DNA of 64,000 nt from Nocardia ignorata NBRC 108230 (GCF_001612905.1 NZ_BDBI01000011.1:186001-250000); one strand, 5' to 3'; positions 1 through 10,898 are shown, counted from the stretch's first letter. Notes: a model not told the origin generated them from the sequence alone. Program-made: numbers and translations.

Positions 1-135
1 TCGAGATGGAACCTGCTGTCAGGCATGGGAATTGCCGCTGATATTACCCAATTTCCGCAGGCACGGGGTTGTCGAAACACACGAGGGTCCGGATGCGGTG
101 GTCGCGGAACCGGGAGTACCGGATACTATCCCGCC

Positions 136-567
136 GTGGCCAAACTGAAGCTCACCATCGACGTTCCCCTCGCCCCGGACAAGGCGTGGGACCACGCCTC
201 CGACCTGGAGCACCTCGGCGACTGGCTGGCGATCCACGAGGCCTGGCGCGGCACCGTCCCCGAAGAACTCACCGAGGGCACCGTGCTGGTCGGTGTCGCG
301 CGGGTGAAGGGGTTTCGCAACAAGGTCACCTGGACGGTGCGCACCGCCCAGCCGCCGCACAAGCTGAAGTTGACCGGCGCGGGCATCGGCGGCACCAAGT
401 TCGGCATCGATCTCGCCGTGCAGCCCAAGGGCGACGGTTCGGCGGTCGACCTGACCGTCGAACTCGGCGGCGCGCCGCTGTTCGGCCCGATCGGCTCGAC
501 CGTGGCCAAGGCACTGCGCGGCGATTTCGAACGGTCGCTGGCGAAGTTCGTCGAACTCTACGGCTGA
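136..567 (+). CDS. SRPBCC family (polyketide cyclase/lipid-binding fold) protein
   Basis: This 143-residue protein begins with KLKLTIDVPLAPDKAWDHAS, the usual opening strand and first helix of START/SRPBCC proteins. It ends with an amphipathic helix (ALRGDFERSLAKFVELYG) that normally closes the hydrophobic cavity. I chose the GTG at 136 because the protein family starts directly at the first beta strand; the open frame reaches further upstream but that part has no family character. It may bind a small hydrophobic ligand, but the ligand cannot be read from sequence. The gene is convergent with the dapA-like gene and the two stop regions overlap by about 10 bases. Confidence 0.8.
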   Translation: MAKLKLTIDVPLAPDKAWDHASDLEHLGDWLAIHEAWRGTVPEELTEGTVLVGVARVKGFRNKVTWTVRTAQPPHKLKLTGAGIGGTKFGIDLAVQPKGDGSAVDLTVELGGAPLFGPIGSTVAKALRGDFERSLAKFVELYG

Positions 568-1439
568 GTTGCGGCCGCCGACAGCGCCGCCGCGACCGAT
601 TCGGCCGAGGCGGGCAGCAACGGCAGACGCACCGCCGCGCTGGGGATTTCGCCCCGTGCGGCGAGCACACCCTTGACGACCGTGGGGTTCGGTTCGGCGA
701 ACAGTGCGGCACCGAGGGCGTCGAGACGGTTACCCACCGCGCGGCCACGCGCGAGATCGCCTGTCCCCCAGGCTCGTACGAGCTCGGCGTACCCGGCGGG
801 CGCGACATTGGCCGCGGCGAGGATCGCGCCGTCGGCGCCGAGTGCCAGCAGCGGCGAGGCGAAACGGTCGTCGCCCGCCAGCACGGTGGTCCGGTCCCCC
901 ACGGTCGCCATCAGTTCCACGGTGGCATCGGTGATGCCTCCGACCGAGTGCTTGAAGCCGGCGATGTTCGCGATGGTGGTGAGCCGGATCAGGGTGGCGG
1001 CGCCGAGCGTGCGCGCGGTCCGGTACGGCACGTCGTAGACGAGGATCGGCGCCGGGCTCGCGGCCGCGAGTGCGGTGAAGTGCGCGATCACACCCTCCTC
1101 GCTCGGCCGGACGTAGTAGGGCACCACCGACAGCACCGCGGCCGCCGACGGCGGCACGGCAGCCACTGCGGCGGCGGCCTCGGCGGTGGCGTTGCCGCCC
1201 GCGCACACGATCAGCGGCGCGTCCCGTTCTGCGCACACCGTGGCGCAGATGTCGAGCACCTCGGCGCGTTCGGCGGGCGTCAACGCAGTCGGTTCGGCGG
1301 TCGTGCCGAGTGCGACGAGCCCGGTGGCGCCCGCGTCGAGAACCGTGTGGGCGTGCGCGCGGAGTGCGTCGGGAGCGAGGGCGCCGTCGGCGGTGAAGGG
1401 TGTGACCAGGGGGACGAACAGGCCGTGCAGCGATGTCAT
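558..1439 (-). CDS. Dihydrodipicolinate synthase (DapA) family aldolase
   Basis: This 293-residue TIM-barrel class I aldolase opens with GLFVPLVTPFTADGALAPDA, the classic DapA/NAL family start. It carries the Schiff-base lysine in AGFKHSVGG and a tyrosine region YYVRPSEEGV. The family condenses or cleaves pyruvate with aldehydes (dihydrodipicolinate, N-acetylneuraminate, sugar-acid and other substrates). The divergent LysR regulator suggests a catabolic or specialised paralogue rather than the housekeeping lysine gene, but this is inference. The ATG at 1439 was chosen because the homologous sequence starts there; the frame runs on to 1526 and would overlap the regulator gene. Confidence 0.85.
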   Translation of the reverse strand: MTSLHGLFVPLVTPFTADGALAPDALRAHAHTVLDAGATGLVALGTTAEPTALTPAERAEVLDICATVCAERDAPLIVCAGGNATAEAAAAVAAVPPSAAAVLSVVPYYVRPSEEGVIAHFTALAAASPAPILVYDVPYRTARTLGAATLIRLTTIANIAGFKHSVGGITDATVELMATVGDRTTVLAGDDRFASPLLALGADGAILAAANVAPAGYAELVRAWGTGDLARGRAVGNRLDALGAALFAEPNPTVVKGVLAARGEIPSAAVRLPLLPASAESVAAALSAAATQP

Positions 1440-1473
1440 GACTCCATCGTCGAACCCCGCGACCATAAGGTCC

Positions 1474-1508
1474 AGTTCACGTTCATGAGGTAGAACGTAA
1501 GCTGAACT
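1474..1508. promoter_or_regulatory. Probable LysR operator between the dapA-like gene and lysR
   Basis: Two inverted repeats lie between the divergent starts: AGTTCA (1474-1479) with TGAACT (1503-1508), and CGTTC (1480-1484) with GAACG (1493-1497). Their axes differ by about 2.5 bases, so the structure is interleaved rather than one clean palindrome. The right arm ends one base before the LysR start codon, so the lysR transcript is probably nearly leaderless and autorepressed. This is inferred from position and symmetry only. Confidence 0.5.
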
Positions 1509-1509
1509 G

Positions 1510-2412
1510 ATGCTCGATGTCCGCAAACTCCGCCTGCTGCGCGAACTCGCTCACCGCGGGACCATCGCGGCGGTCGCCGAGGCCCTCAGCTACACGCCGT
1601 CGGCGGTGTCCCAGCAGCTCAGCGCGCTCGAGAAGGACGCGGGCGTGGCACTGCTCGAGCGATCGGGCCGCCGGGTGACGCTCACCCCCGCCGCCCATCT
1701 GCTGGTCGGCCACACCGAGACCGTGCTCGCCGCCCTCGAACGCGCGGACGCCGAATTGGCCGGTGCGCGGGCCGCATTGGTCGGCACTCTGCGCATCGGC
1801 GCGTTCCCCACCGCCGCTCGCACCCTGCTCTCCCCCGCCCTGGTCACCCTCAGCACCGAACACCCACGCCTGGAACTCACCGTCACCGAGATCGATCCGG
1901 CCGACGTACCCGACGCCCTGCGGGCAGGCACCCTCGATATCGCGCTCACCCACGACTACGACCTGGTGCCCGCCGACACCGACCGGGCGTTGCACACCGA
2001 ACCGCTGCACACCGAAACGGTCTTTCTCGCCACCCGCGATCCGGCGCCCGCCGACGATCCGTTGCGCGCCCACCGCGACTCACCCTGGATCGCGGGCACC
2101 CCCGGCACGCTGTGCCACACGATGACGATCCGCGCATGTCAGGCAACGGGTTTCACACCGCGCGTGCGTCATCACGCCGACGACTTCGACACGGTGCTCG
2201 CCCTGGTGGCCGCCGGCGCGGGCGCCGCGATCATCCCAGGCCTGGCGTTGTACGCACCGCCGGAACGGCTCGCCCTCACCGCGTTGCCGATTCGCCGCCG
2301 CACCCGTCTCGCCTACCGCAACGGCACCGGCGACCATCCGGCCGTGCGCGCGGCACGCAGTGCCCTCCATCATGCGGCCGCCGCCGGCCGAGCTCCGGCG
2401 GGCGGCGGCTGA
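1510..2412 (+). CDS. LysR family transcriptional regulator
   Basis: This 300-residue regulator has the N-terminal LysR winged helix-turn-helix (residues about 1-60: LDVRKLRLLRELAHRGTIAA, then SYTPSAVSQQLSALE). A periplasmic-binding-like effector domain follows (residues about 85-290), typical of the ArgP/IlvY/CynR layout. The ATG at 1510 places the start exactly at the HTH. It is transcribed away from the dapA-family gene, the standard LysR arrangement, so that aldolase is the likely target. It ends directly before the stop of the convergent GntR gene. The effector is unknown. Confidence 0.9.
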   Translation: MLDVRKLRLLRELAHRGTIAAVAEALSYTPSAVSQQLSALEKDAGVALLERSGRRVTLTPAAHLLVGHTETVLAALERADAELAGARAALVGTLRIGAFPTAARTLLSPALVTLSTEHPRLELTVTEIDPADVPDALRAGTLDIALTHDYDLVPADTDRALHTEPLHTETVFLATRDPAPADDPLRAHRDSPWIAGTPGTLCHTMTIRACQATGFTPRVRHHADDFDTVLALVAAGAGAAIIPGLALYAPPERLALTALPIRRRTRLAYRNGTGDHPAVRAARSALHHAAAAGRAPAGGG

Positions 2413-3132
2413 TCACGCCGATCTGTCGCGGTTCGTGGTGCGCTGACGCGTGCGGGTGGCACTGACCGGGTCGATGACGGGCGTCGCCCACTGCTCGGCA
2501 AGAGCCAGGCTGGGTTCGCGCCCGGAGGCGACATGGCGGTAGGCGATGTCGGCTGCGGCCTGCGGGTCGCCTGCCGCGATCGCGGCGTAGAGCGCCTCGT
2601 GTTCGTCGCATTGGGTGCCCGGGTCGCGCTCCTTGGTGAGGTGGAACAGCCAGCGCACGCGAGACTCCAAGGGCCGCAACAGCGATTGCAGCAACGGGTT
2701 GCCGGAGATCTCCACGATGAGCGCGTGGAATCCGGCGTTGGCGGCCGCGATGGCGGCCTGCTCGCCGCGTTCGGTGGCCCGTCGGGCGGCGGTGAGCTGG
2801 GCGCGCAGCGCGGTGAGGTCGGCGGGTTCGGCTCGTTCGGCGGCCAGCCGGGCGGCCAGCACCTCGAGGCTCTCGCGTACGTCGAACAGGTCGCGCACAT
2901 CGGCGACCGTGAACGGGGCGACGATCGCGCCCTGCCGGGGCACGATCACCACCAGCCCTTCGCGTTCGAGCAGATGCAGCGCTTCGCGCAGCGGAATCCG
3001 GGAGATGTCGAGTTCGGTGGCGAGATCGCGTTCCACCAACCGCTGCCCCGGACTCAACCGCAGATCGATGATCCGATCCCGCAGTTCCTCGTACGCCTGA
3101 TCTCGCAGCGACTTCTTGACCGGTCCCGCCAC
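2413..3132 (-). CDS. GntR family regulator, FadR (FCD) subfamily
   Basis: This protein of about 239 residues has an N-terminal GntR winged helix (LRDQAYEELRDRIIDLRLSP, then ISRIPLREALHLLEREGLV). An all-helical FCD ligand-binding domain follows (residues about 80-215), with the conserved DVRESLE and a His-rich metal/ligand site (FHALIVEISGNP, DEHEALYAAI). The GTG at 3132 has GGAAGGA seven bases upstream; the neighbouring GTG at 3135 is an alternative. It is divergent from the BMP-type ABC transporter operon, and a 24-bp palindrome with GGTATACC at its centre lies between them. It is therefore the probable local repressor of that importer. Confidence 0.88.
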   Translation of the reverse strand: MAGPVKKSLRDQAYEELRDRIIDLRLSPGQRLVERDLATELDISRIPLREALHLLEREGLVVIVPRQGAIVAPFTVADVRDLFDVRESLEVLAARLAAERAEPADLTALRAQLTAARRATERGEQAAIAAANAGFHALIVEISGNPLLQSLLRPLESRVRWLFHLTKERDPGTQCDEHEALYAAIAAGDPQAAADIAYRHVASGREPSLALAEQWATPVIDPVSATRTRQRTTNRDRSA

Positions 3133-3240
3133 CACACCATCCTTCCGCCCCGATTCCGACTCCACGGTAGCCCCGCGCGCACCGTGCGACCGATTCTTAC
3201 TTTTCGGTAATCCGGCCGTCATTCGCGGACCGCACGCTGA

Positions 3241-3264
3241 CACTTAACGGTATACCGCTAAGTG
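3241..3264. promoter_or_regulatory. 24-bp palindrome, likely GntR operator of the BMP transporter operon
   Basis: CACTTA at the left end pairs with TAAGTG at the right end, and CGGTATACCG forms the centre; only one base pair of the 24-bp dyad is mismatched. A central GTATAC is typical of operators bound by FCD-type GntR proteins. It lies 109 bases from the GntR start and 29 bases before the BMP gene start, the expected place for a repressor of the importer. Confidence 0.65.
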
Positions 3265-3292
3265 GGCGGTTCGTTCGATCAAGGAGTACCTC

Positions 3293-4284
3293 GTGCACAA
3301 CTCCACCCGGCGCGCGATCGCCCTCGGCTCGGCCGCCCTCGCCGCCGCTGCCCTGTTGTCGGCCTGCGGTTCCGCTGACACCGCCGCGACGGGCGGCAAG
3401 CTGAAGGTCGGCGTGTTCTTCCCCGGTTCGCTCTCCGACACCGGCTTCATGCAGTCGGGGTATCTGGGCTACCAGCGCGTCGCCGAAACCCTCGGCGACA
3501 AGGTCGAATTGAGCAAGGTCGAGCAGGTCGCGGCGGCCGACTATCAGCAGGCGCTCGTCCGTTTCGCCTCGACCAACGATCTGGTCATCGCGCTCGGCGG
3601 CCAGACCGATGCCGATGTGCGCAAGGTGGCCCCGCAGTTCCCGAGTGTGAAGTTCGTGGAGATCGGTGGGCCCGCCGACGCGAAGCCGATGGCCAACCTG
3701 GCCTACTACGACCCGCAGCAGGCCGAGGCAGAGTTCCTCAGCGGCGCGGTGGCCGCGGCCGGATCCGAGACCGGCGCGGTGGCCTTCGTCGGCGGCGTCG
3801 AACTGCCCGCGATCGTCAACGCCGCCAATGCTTTCGGTAACGGCGCGCGGTTCGCGAAGCCGGACGCCAGGGTGCTGACTCCGCAGTATATCGGCGATTT
3901 CAACGACCCGGCCAAGGCCAAGCAGGCAGCGCTGGCCGACTACGGCGCGGGCGCGGGCACACTCGGCCAGATCGTGAATCTGGGCAAGGCGGGCCTGGAG
4001 CAGGCAGCGGCACAGGCCGGTGCCACCTTGGTGGGCGGTCCGATCCCCGGTGACTGCACCGATCCCGTGTATCTGGGCTACGTGCACACCGATATCGGCG
4101 CCGAGGTCGAGTACGCGGTGAAGACGGCGCTCGACAACACGTGGAAGGCGGAGAACGTGCGCTTCGGGCTCACCTCGCCCAACGACGGCACCGATTTCGT
4201 GTTGTGCGACAAGGACGCCGCGGTCGCCGACGCGCTCGCCAAGGCGAAGACGGCCCTGTCCACCGGCACGGTGAAGCCGTACTG

Positions 4285-4285
<1 letters not shown>
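3293..4285 (+). CDS. BMP family ABC transporter substrate-binding lipoprotein
   Basis: This 330-residue protein is the extracytoplasmic receptor of the ABC importer encoded downstream. A lipoprotein signal peptide with lipobox LSAC places the acylated cysteine at residue 25. The mature part starts KLKVGVFFPGSLSDTGFMQS, the characteristic opening of BMP/PnrA/Med receptors, which bind purine nucleosides or related ligands. The GTG start at 3293 has AAGGAG seven bases upstream. It is the first gene of a tightly overlapping operon. The nucleoside assignment follows the family and the deaminase at the end of the operon; the exact ligand is not shown. Confidence 0.88.
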
Positions 4286-5864
<1,579 letters not shown>

Positions 5865-5868
<4 letters not shown>

Positions 5869-7043
5869 GCGCACCTGGTCGGACCACGGCGACCGAGACC
5901 CCGTCTCGACCGGCGTCGCGGGGCGTTCCGCGCGGCCTCGGCAAGCTCTCCGCGGGCCACCACCCGCTCGTCGTCGCTGTCGCGGCCATGCTGGCCGCCG
6001 GAGTGATCGGGCTGATCCTGGCCGCCGTCGCGGGCGCCGCCCCCGGCGCCACGATGACAGCGCTGTGGGAGGGCATGTTCGGCAGCGACTACGCGGTCGG
6101 CGCCTCGCTCAATGTCGCGGCCACGCTGATGCTGGTGGCCGTCGGGTTCACCATCGCCCACCGCGCCGGGCTGGTCAATGTCGGTGGTGAGGGCCAGATC
6201 TGCGCCGGTGGGATCGCCGCCACCGCGATCGGCACCACCCTCACCGACACGCCCGCCGCGATCACGGTGCCAACGGTGCTGCTCGGCGCGGCCGCCGCGG
6301 GCTGGCTGTGGGCCGCGATCGCGGCGTATCTGCGAGTCGCGCGCGGCACCAGCGAGATCATCACCACGCTGCTGCTCAACTTCGTCGGCCTGGCGCTGGT
6401 GCTGCTCGTCGTGCACGAGCCCGCGCTGCTGCGTCAGCCGGTGACCTCCTCGGAGACGTTGCCGCAGTCCGAACAACTCGCCGAGGCCGCGCATCTGCCC
6501 CTGCTCGGTATCGAACGCTCCCCCGCGACCATTGCCCTGTGGATCGCCGTGCTCGCCGCGTTCGGCACCGCGATCCTGGTGCGCCACACGGCACTCGGTA
6601 CCCGGTTGCGTGCGGTCGGGCTCAATCCCGACGCGGCGGCGAGGCTGGGTTTGCCGGTGGGTCGACTGCGTTTCCTCAGCCTCTCGGCGGCGGGTGCGTT
6701 CGCGGGCATCGCGGGCGGACTGCTGGTGGCGACGGCGCCGTTCGTCCTCGCCGAGGGATTCTCCTCCGGGTACGGGTTCTCCGGGCTGGTCGTCGGGCTG
6801 CTGGCACGTGGCTCCCTGAGCGCCGTCGCCGCGGTGTCGCTCCTGCTCGGCTTCCTCGTCTCCGGTGGGATCAACCTGCAGCTGGCCGCGAACGTGCCCG
6901 CCTCGACCATCGCGGTCGTGGAGTCCCTGATGATCGTCTTCATCGCGGGCGCTGCCATCTGGACATCCCGAACGCGCAAAGCCGCTGCGTCACAACCAGT
7001 TCCCGACACGAGCACCACCGACGCGGCAGGAGCGAGCCGATGA
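5865..7043 (+). CDS. ABC transporter permease, BMP/nucleoside type, first subunit
   Basis: This 392-residue multi-spanning permease has an N-terminal cytoplasmic stretch and then about eight to ten hydrophobic segments. It contains the family hallmark AHRAGLVNVGGEGQICAGG and the block VARGTSEIITTLLLNFVGLA. It resembles the larger permease of the BmpFG/NupPQ pair. The start ATG overlaps the upstream stop (ATGA) and the end overlaps the next gene in the same way, so the four transporter genes are translationally coupled. Confidence 0.88.
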
Positions 7044-7966
7044 GCCTCGACACGGTCACCGACATCGCCACCAGCGGCATCGGCTTCACCCTGCCCATCC
7101 TCGTCGCGGCGAGCGGTGAGCTGGTCAGTGAGCGCGCGGGCGTGCTCAATCTGAGCCTCGAGGCGATGATGCTCACCGGCGCGTTCGCGGGCGTACTCGG
7201 TGCGGTCGCCACCGGGTCGCCGGTGCTCGGCGCGGCCACCGCGGTGCTGGCCGCCCTGACATTCGGTGCATTACAGGCCGTCTGGAGTATCGGACTGCGT
7301 GCCGACCAGATCGTCGTCGGCATCGCGAGCAACGCGCTCGCGCTCGGCGCGACCACCTACGGCGCGCGCCTGCTGCTCGCCGACGGCAAGGGGCACAGCG
7401 TTGTGGGCTTCGAGGCACTGAGAATTCCTGTGCTGCACAATATTCCGGTCATCGGTCCGGCGCTGTTCGGGCAGACCGTACTCGGATACCTGTGCATCGC
7501 CCTCGTCGCGGGGTCGGCGTTCGTGTTCTCCCGCCGCACCAAAATGGGCCTGGTGGTCGACGCGATCGGCGAGGACGCCGTGGCCGCCGATCGCACCGGC
7601 CTGCCCGTGCGCGCCGTCCGCTACGGCTGCGTGCTGCTCGCCGCGTTCGCCGCGGGCCTCGGCGGTGCGCAGTTGGCGCTGTCGGAGGTGCATTCGTTCA
7701 GCGACAACATGACCGGCGGCATCGGGTATCTGGCCGTGGTCGCCGTGATCGCGGGCCGCTGGCGGGCGCTCGGCGTCATCTGGGCGTCGGTGTTCTTCGG
7801 CATCGCCCAGGCGCTGCAGTTCGCGTTGCCCGCGCTCGGTGTCGACGTGCCGTTCGCGCTGCTGGTGATGCTGCCGTATCTGATCGCGATCGTCGCCGTG
7901 AGCGGTCTGGTCGGCAACAGCCGTGCACCGCGCGACCTGACCGTCGCCTTCGCCCGAACCTCCTGA
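7040..7966 (+). CDS. ABC transporter permease, BMP/nucleoside type, second subunit
   Basis: This 308-residue permease has the typical signature SERAGVLNLSLEAMMLTGAF and many hydrophobic segments. It is the smaller partner of the preceding permease. Together with the receptor and ATPase it completes a BMP-type importer. The start is the ATG at 7040 overlapping the stop of the preceding gene. A 24-base gap separates it from the next gene, so the two enzymes downstream are probably co-transcribed with the importer. Confidence 0.88.
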   Translation: MSLDTVTDIATSGIGFTLPILVAASGELVSERAGVLNLSLEAMMLTGAFAGVLGAVATGSPVLGAATAVLAALTFGALQAVWSIGLRADQIVVGIASNALALGATTYGARLLLADGKGHSVVGFEALRIPVLHNIPVIGPALFGQTVLGYLCIALVAGSAFVFSRRTKMGLVVDAIGEDAVAADRTGLPVRAVRYGCVLLAAFAAGLGGAQLALSEVHSFSDNMTGGIGYLAVVAVIAGRWRALGVIWASVFFGIAQALQFALPALGVDVPFALLVMLPYLIAIVAVSGLVGNSRAPRDLTVAFARTS

Positions 7967-7990
7967 TCCACCGCTTCCGAGGAGCCACCG

Positions 7991-8971
7991 ATGACTCTGA
8001 TCCTGTCGCATTCCGATGTGGCCGCCCTGATCGATCGCGCGGAGGTGCTCGCCGCCGTCGAACGCGCGCACGCCGACCTCGCGCTCGGCACGGCGGTGGT
8101 CCCCGCGCCGCCCGCGGTCGGTGTCGGCGACACCGCCTTCGTTCCGATGGTCGCCGCCGCCGAATCCGCCGGGGCCGCCGCCGTGAAACTGCTCGCCGAC
8201 CTCCCCGCCAACCGGGAACTCGGACTGCCGGTACAGCGCTCGGTGATCCTGGTGACCTCCGCGCTCGACGGCAGCTGTGAGGCGCTCGTCGACGGACGGC
8301 TCGTCACCGCCGTTCGTACGGCCGCTGCCAGCGCGGTGGCGACCAAATATCTTGCCAGGCAGGAGAGTTCCACACTGGGGTTGATCGGAGCCGGTGCGCT
8401 GGCTATCGAGCACACCCGCGCCGTCGCCCGGGTACGCGACATGGAGACCGTGCTGGTCTGGTCGCGGTCCGCCGCCACCGTCGAGCGGTTCCGCGGTGCG
8501 ATCGCCGACCTCGAGCTCGAGGTGCGGGCGATGCCGTCACCGGAGTCGGTGACACGGGCGGTCGATGTGCTGTGCACCCTCACCCCCGCACGGGAGCCGG
8601 TCGTGCGCGGTGCCTGGTTCGGCGAGGGGCTGCACGTGAACGTGGTCGGCGCCCCGCCACGCGCCGATCACCGCGAGGTCGACGGGGCTGCCATGCGCCG
8701 GGCGCGCGTGATCGTAGACTCGGTTTCGACAACGCTCACCAAGTCGGGCGACACGTTGCTGGCCATCGCGGACGGCGCGATCACCGAAGCCGAGGTGAGC
8801 ACCGAACTGGGCCAGGTCGTCCTCGGCCGGGCGGCCGGCCGGGCCGGCCCACGCGACATCACCCTGTTCAACTCGGTCGGTATCGGCCTGCAAGATCTCG
8901 TCACCGCCCGCCTGCTCATCGACAAGGCCCGCGCCCAGGGCCGCGGAACGGAAGTGGAGCTCAGCGCATGA
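7991..8971 (+). CDS. Ornithine cyclodeaminase/mu-crystallin family enzyme
   Basis: This 326-residue protein has a Rossmann NAD(P)-binding motif (LGLIGAGALAIEHTRAV, residues about 128-144). It is preceded by the family block in which substrate-binding Arg and Lys occur (AAAVKLLADLP, LVTAVRTAAAS). Members are NAD-dependent ornithine cyclodeaminases, alanine dehydrogenases or imine reductases. Its place between a BMP importer and a base deaminase suggests it acts on an imported nitrogen compound, but the substrate is not evident. The start at 7991 follows GAGGAGCC. The last codons overlap the deaminase start. Confidence 0.85.
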   Translation: MTLILSHSDVAALIDRAEVLAAVERAHADLALGTAVVPAPPAVGVGDTAFVPMVAAAESAGAAAVKLLADLPANRELGLPVQRSVILVTSALDGSCEALVDGRLVTAVRTAAASAVATKYLARQESSTLGLIGAGALAIEHTRAVARVRDMETVLVWSRSAATVERFRGAIADLELEVRAMPSPESVTRAVDVLCTLTPAREPVVRGAWFGEGLHVNVVGAPPRADHREVDGAAMRRARVIVDSVSTTLTKSGDTLLAIADGAITEAEVSTELGQVVLGRAAGRAGPRDITLFNSVGIGLQDLVTARLLIDKARAQGRGTEVELSA

Positions 8972-9432
8972 CCACACTCACCGACACCGACATCGCCTAC
9001 CTGCGCCGGGCCATCGACCTCGCTGCCCAGGCGGCGGTGCTCGGTGACCGGCCGTTCGGCGCCGTCACCGTCGACCGCGACGGTACAGTGCTCGCCGAAT
9101 CCGCGAACGCCGTCGCCACCACCGGCGATGTCACCACCCACGCCGAACTGGTCGCGATCACCGTCGCCTCCGCCGCCGGCAAGGCCGAGGCGCTGCGTGG
9201 CGCCACGGTGTATGCCAGCGGTGAGCCGTGCCCGATGTGCGCCGCCGCGATGGTGTGGGCCCAGGTGGGGCGCATCGTGTTCGCGGCGGCGGCCTCGGAG
9301 TTCGGGCCCATCCTCGGGCCGGGACCGAGCTTCACCTCGAGCTGCGCCGACGTGGTCGCCAGTTCGAATGTGGCCATCGAGGTGAGCGGGCCGCACCTCG
9401 GCGACGAGGCACTCGCGGTGTTCCGGTCCTGA
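8968..9432 (+). CDS. Nucleoside/nucleobase deaminase (cytidine deaminase fold)
   Basis: This 154-residue zinc deaminase carries the catalytic pair HAE (His58, Glu60) and the zinc ligands in PCPMC (Cys88, Cys91). The spacing matches guanine/adenosine deaminases of the TadA/GuaD group. It would deaminate an imported purine or a related base. It is the last gene of the importer operon and overlaps the upstream gene by four bases (ATGA). A tRNA-editing TadA function is less likely given the operon context, but sequence alone does not exclude it. Confidence 0.87.
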   Translation: MTTLTDTDIAYLRRAIDLAAQAAVLGDRPFGAVTVDRDGTVLAESANAVATTGDVTTHAELVAITVASAAGKAEALRGATVYASGEPCPMCAAAMVWAQVGRIVFAAAASEFGPILGPGPSFTSSCADVVASSNVAIEVSGPHLGDEALAVFRS

Positions 9433-9436
9433 GGAC

Positions 9437-10819
9437 CTACTTCACCGGGACAGCGGGATCGAGCCCCTCGGCGAGTCCCACCGGCTCGCCGAGCTCGCGC
9501 TGTTCCTCGAGGGCTTCCGGCGTGCCGGGCACCTGGGTGCCACGCAGCGACATGCCCTTGGTCTCGATGAGGAAGTAGGCGGCGATCAGGCCGACCAGAC
9601 ACGCGCCGAACATGTAGTAGGCCGGGAACAGATTGTCGCCGGTCAGCTCGATGAGCGACTGGTTGATCACCGGCGCGGTGCCACCGAAGATGGAGGTGGC
9701 CACGTTGTAGCCGATCGCCACACCCGCGAACCGCACGATGGTGGGGAACATGGCCGGGAAGGTCGCCGAAATGGTGGCCAGCTGCGGCGCGTAGAGCAGG
9801 CCCAGGATGGCGAAGCCGACGATGGCGCCGGTGAGCGAGGTGCCGATCAAGATGTACACCGGGATCACCGAGATCATCAGCGCCGCGCAGGAGAACAGCC
9901 ACATCGGCCTGCGCCCGATCCGGTCCGACAGCGCACCGAGGAACGGCAGGGTCAGCAGCATCACGATCTGGCCGATCAGCGGCACGAGCAGCGCGTCGGA
10001 TTCCGCCATGCCGATGGTGTTGCCGAGATAGGTCGGCGTGTAGCTCAGCAGCGAGTAATTCACCACGTTCAAGGCGATGACCAGACCGAAAAGCGTCAGC
10101 ACCGGGCGCAGGTATGTGGTCAGCAGATCGCGATAGACCCCGACCGTTTCCTCGGTCTCGTCTTTCGCCTCGATTTCGCGGAATACCGGGGTGTCCTCGA
10201 CCCGGCTGCGCAGATACATACCGATCAAGCCGAGCGGTGCGGCGATCAGGAACGGAATACGCCAGCCCCACGATTCCATGCTCGTGGCGTCGAGCACATT
10301 CACCAGCAGCAGCGCCGTCAGATTGCCGAGCGTGAAACCGGCGAGTGTGCCGACTTCGAGGAAACTGCCGTAGAAACCGCGTTTACGGTCGGGCGCGTAT
10401 TCGGCCATGAACGTCGCGGCGCCGCCGTATTCACCACCGGCGGACAGACCCTGCACCATGCGCAGTGCGTACAGCAGGATCGGCGCGGCGATGCCGATGA
10501 CCTCGTAACTCGGGATCAGACCGACGGCGAGGGTGGAACCGGCCATCAGCATGATGGTCATCGCGAGCACGCGTTTGCGGCCGATGCGGTCACCGAGCGG
10601 ACCCCAGATCATGCCGCCGATCGGGCGGATCAGAAAGGAGACCGCGAAACCGAGCAGCGTATAGATAACGCTGGATCCGGTTCCGTCACCGGGGAAAAGC
10701 GATGCCGCGATATAGGTGGCGAGGTAGGCGTAGACGCCGTAGTCGAACCATTCGACCGCATTTCCGATCGCCGATGCACCGATTGCCCGGTGCAACACCG
10801 ATTTCGATTCCTGAGACAT
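9437..10819 (-). CDS. MFS transporter, metabolite:H+ symporter (MHS) family
   Basis: This 460-residue transporter has 12 predicted membrane segments. It has the MHS opening AIGASAIGNAVEWFDYGVYA, the loop motif GPLGDRIGRKRVL between helices 2 and 3, and LGALSDRIGRRPM in the second half. Relatives (ProP, ShiA, KgtP) carry proline/betaine, shikimate or dicarboxylates with protons. The ATG at 10819 has GAGAGG seven bases upstream and was preferred over the ATG at 10843. It is convergent with the deaminase gene, so it need not belong to that pathway. Confidence 0.9.
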   Translation of the reverse strand: MSQESKSVLHRAIGASAIGNAVEWFDYGVYAYLATYIAASLFPGDGTGSSVIYTLLGFAVSFLIRPIGGMIWGPLGDRIGRKRVLAMTIMLMAGSTLAVGLIPSYEVIGIAAPILLYALRMVQGLSAGGEYGGAATFMAEYAPDRKRGFYGSFLEVGTLAGFTLGNLTALLLVNVLDATSMESWGWRIPFLIAAPLGLIGMYLRSRVEDTPVFREIEAKDETEETVGVYRDLLTTYLRPVLTLFGLVIALNVVNYSLLSYTPTYLGNTIGMAESDALLVPLIGQIVMLLTLPFLGALSDRIGRRPMWLFSCAALMISVIPVYILIGTSLTGAIVGFAILGLLYAPQLATISATFPAMFPTIVRFAGVAIGYNVATSIFGGTAPVINQSLIELTGDNLFPAYYMFGACLVGLIAAYFLIETKGMSLRGTQVPGTPEALEEQRELGEPVGLAEGLDPAVPVK

Positions 10820-10898
10820 CCACAAACCTCTCGTCGTCGCCATTCTGGACTACCCGATCGGTACGCGGACAAAACTTTACGCTTGTGTGTCGTTGTGG

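Noticed and set aside
69..1493. Plus-strand frame of 474 codons over the SRPBCC and dapA-like genes
   Set aside because: It is arginine/glycine-rich shadow text; the two genes below it have recognisable families.
3241..3264. Treating the 24-bp palindrome as a terminator hairpin
   Set aside because: It lies between divergent promoters, is not GC-rich and has no T-tract, so an operator is the better reading.
8820..8870. GC-rich repeat of GGCCGG units near 8830
   Set aside because: It falls inside the OCD-family coding region, encodes an Ala/Gly/Arg stretch and is explained by codon bias.
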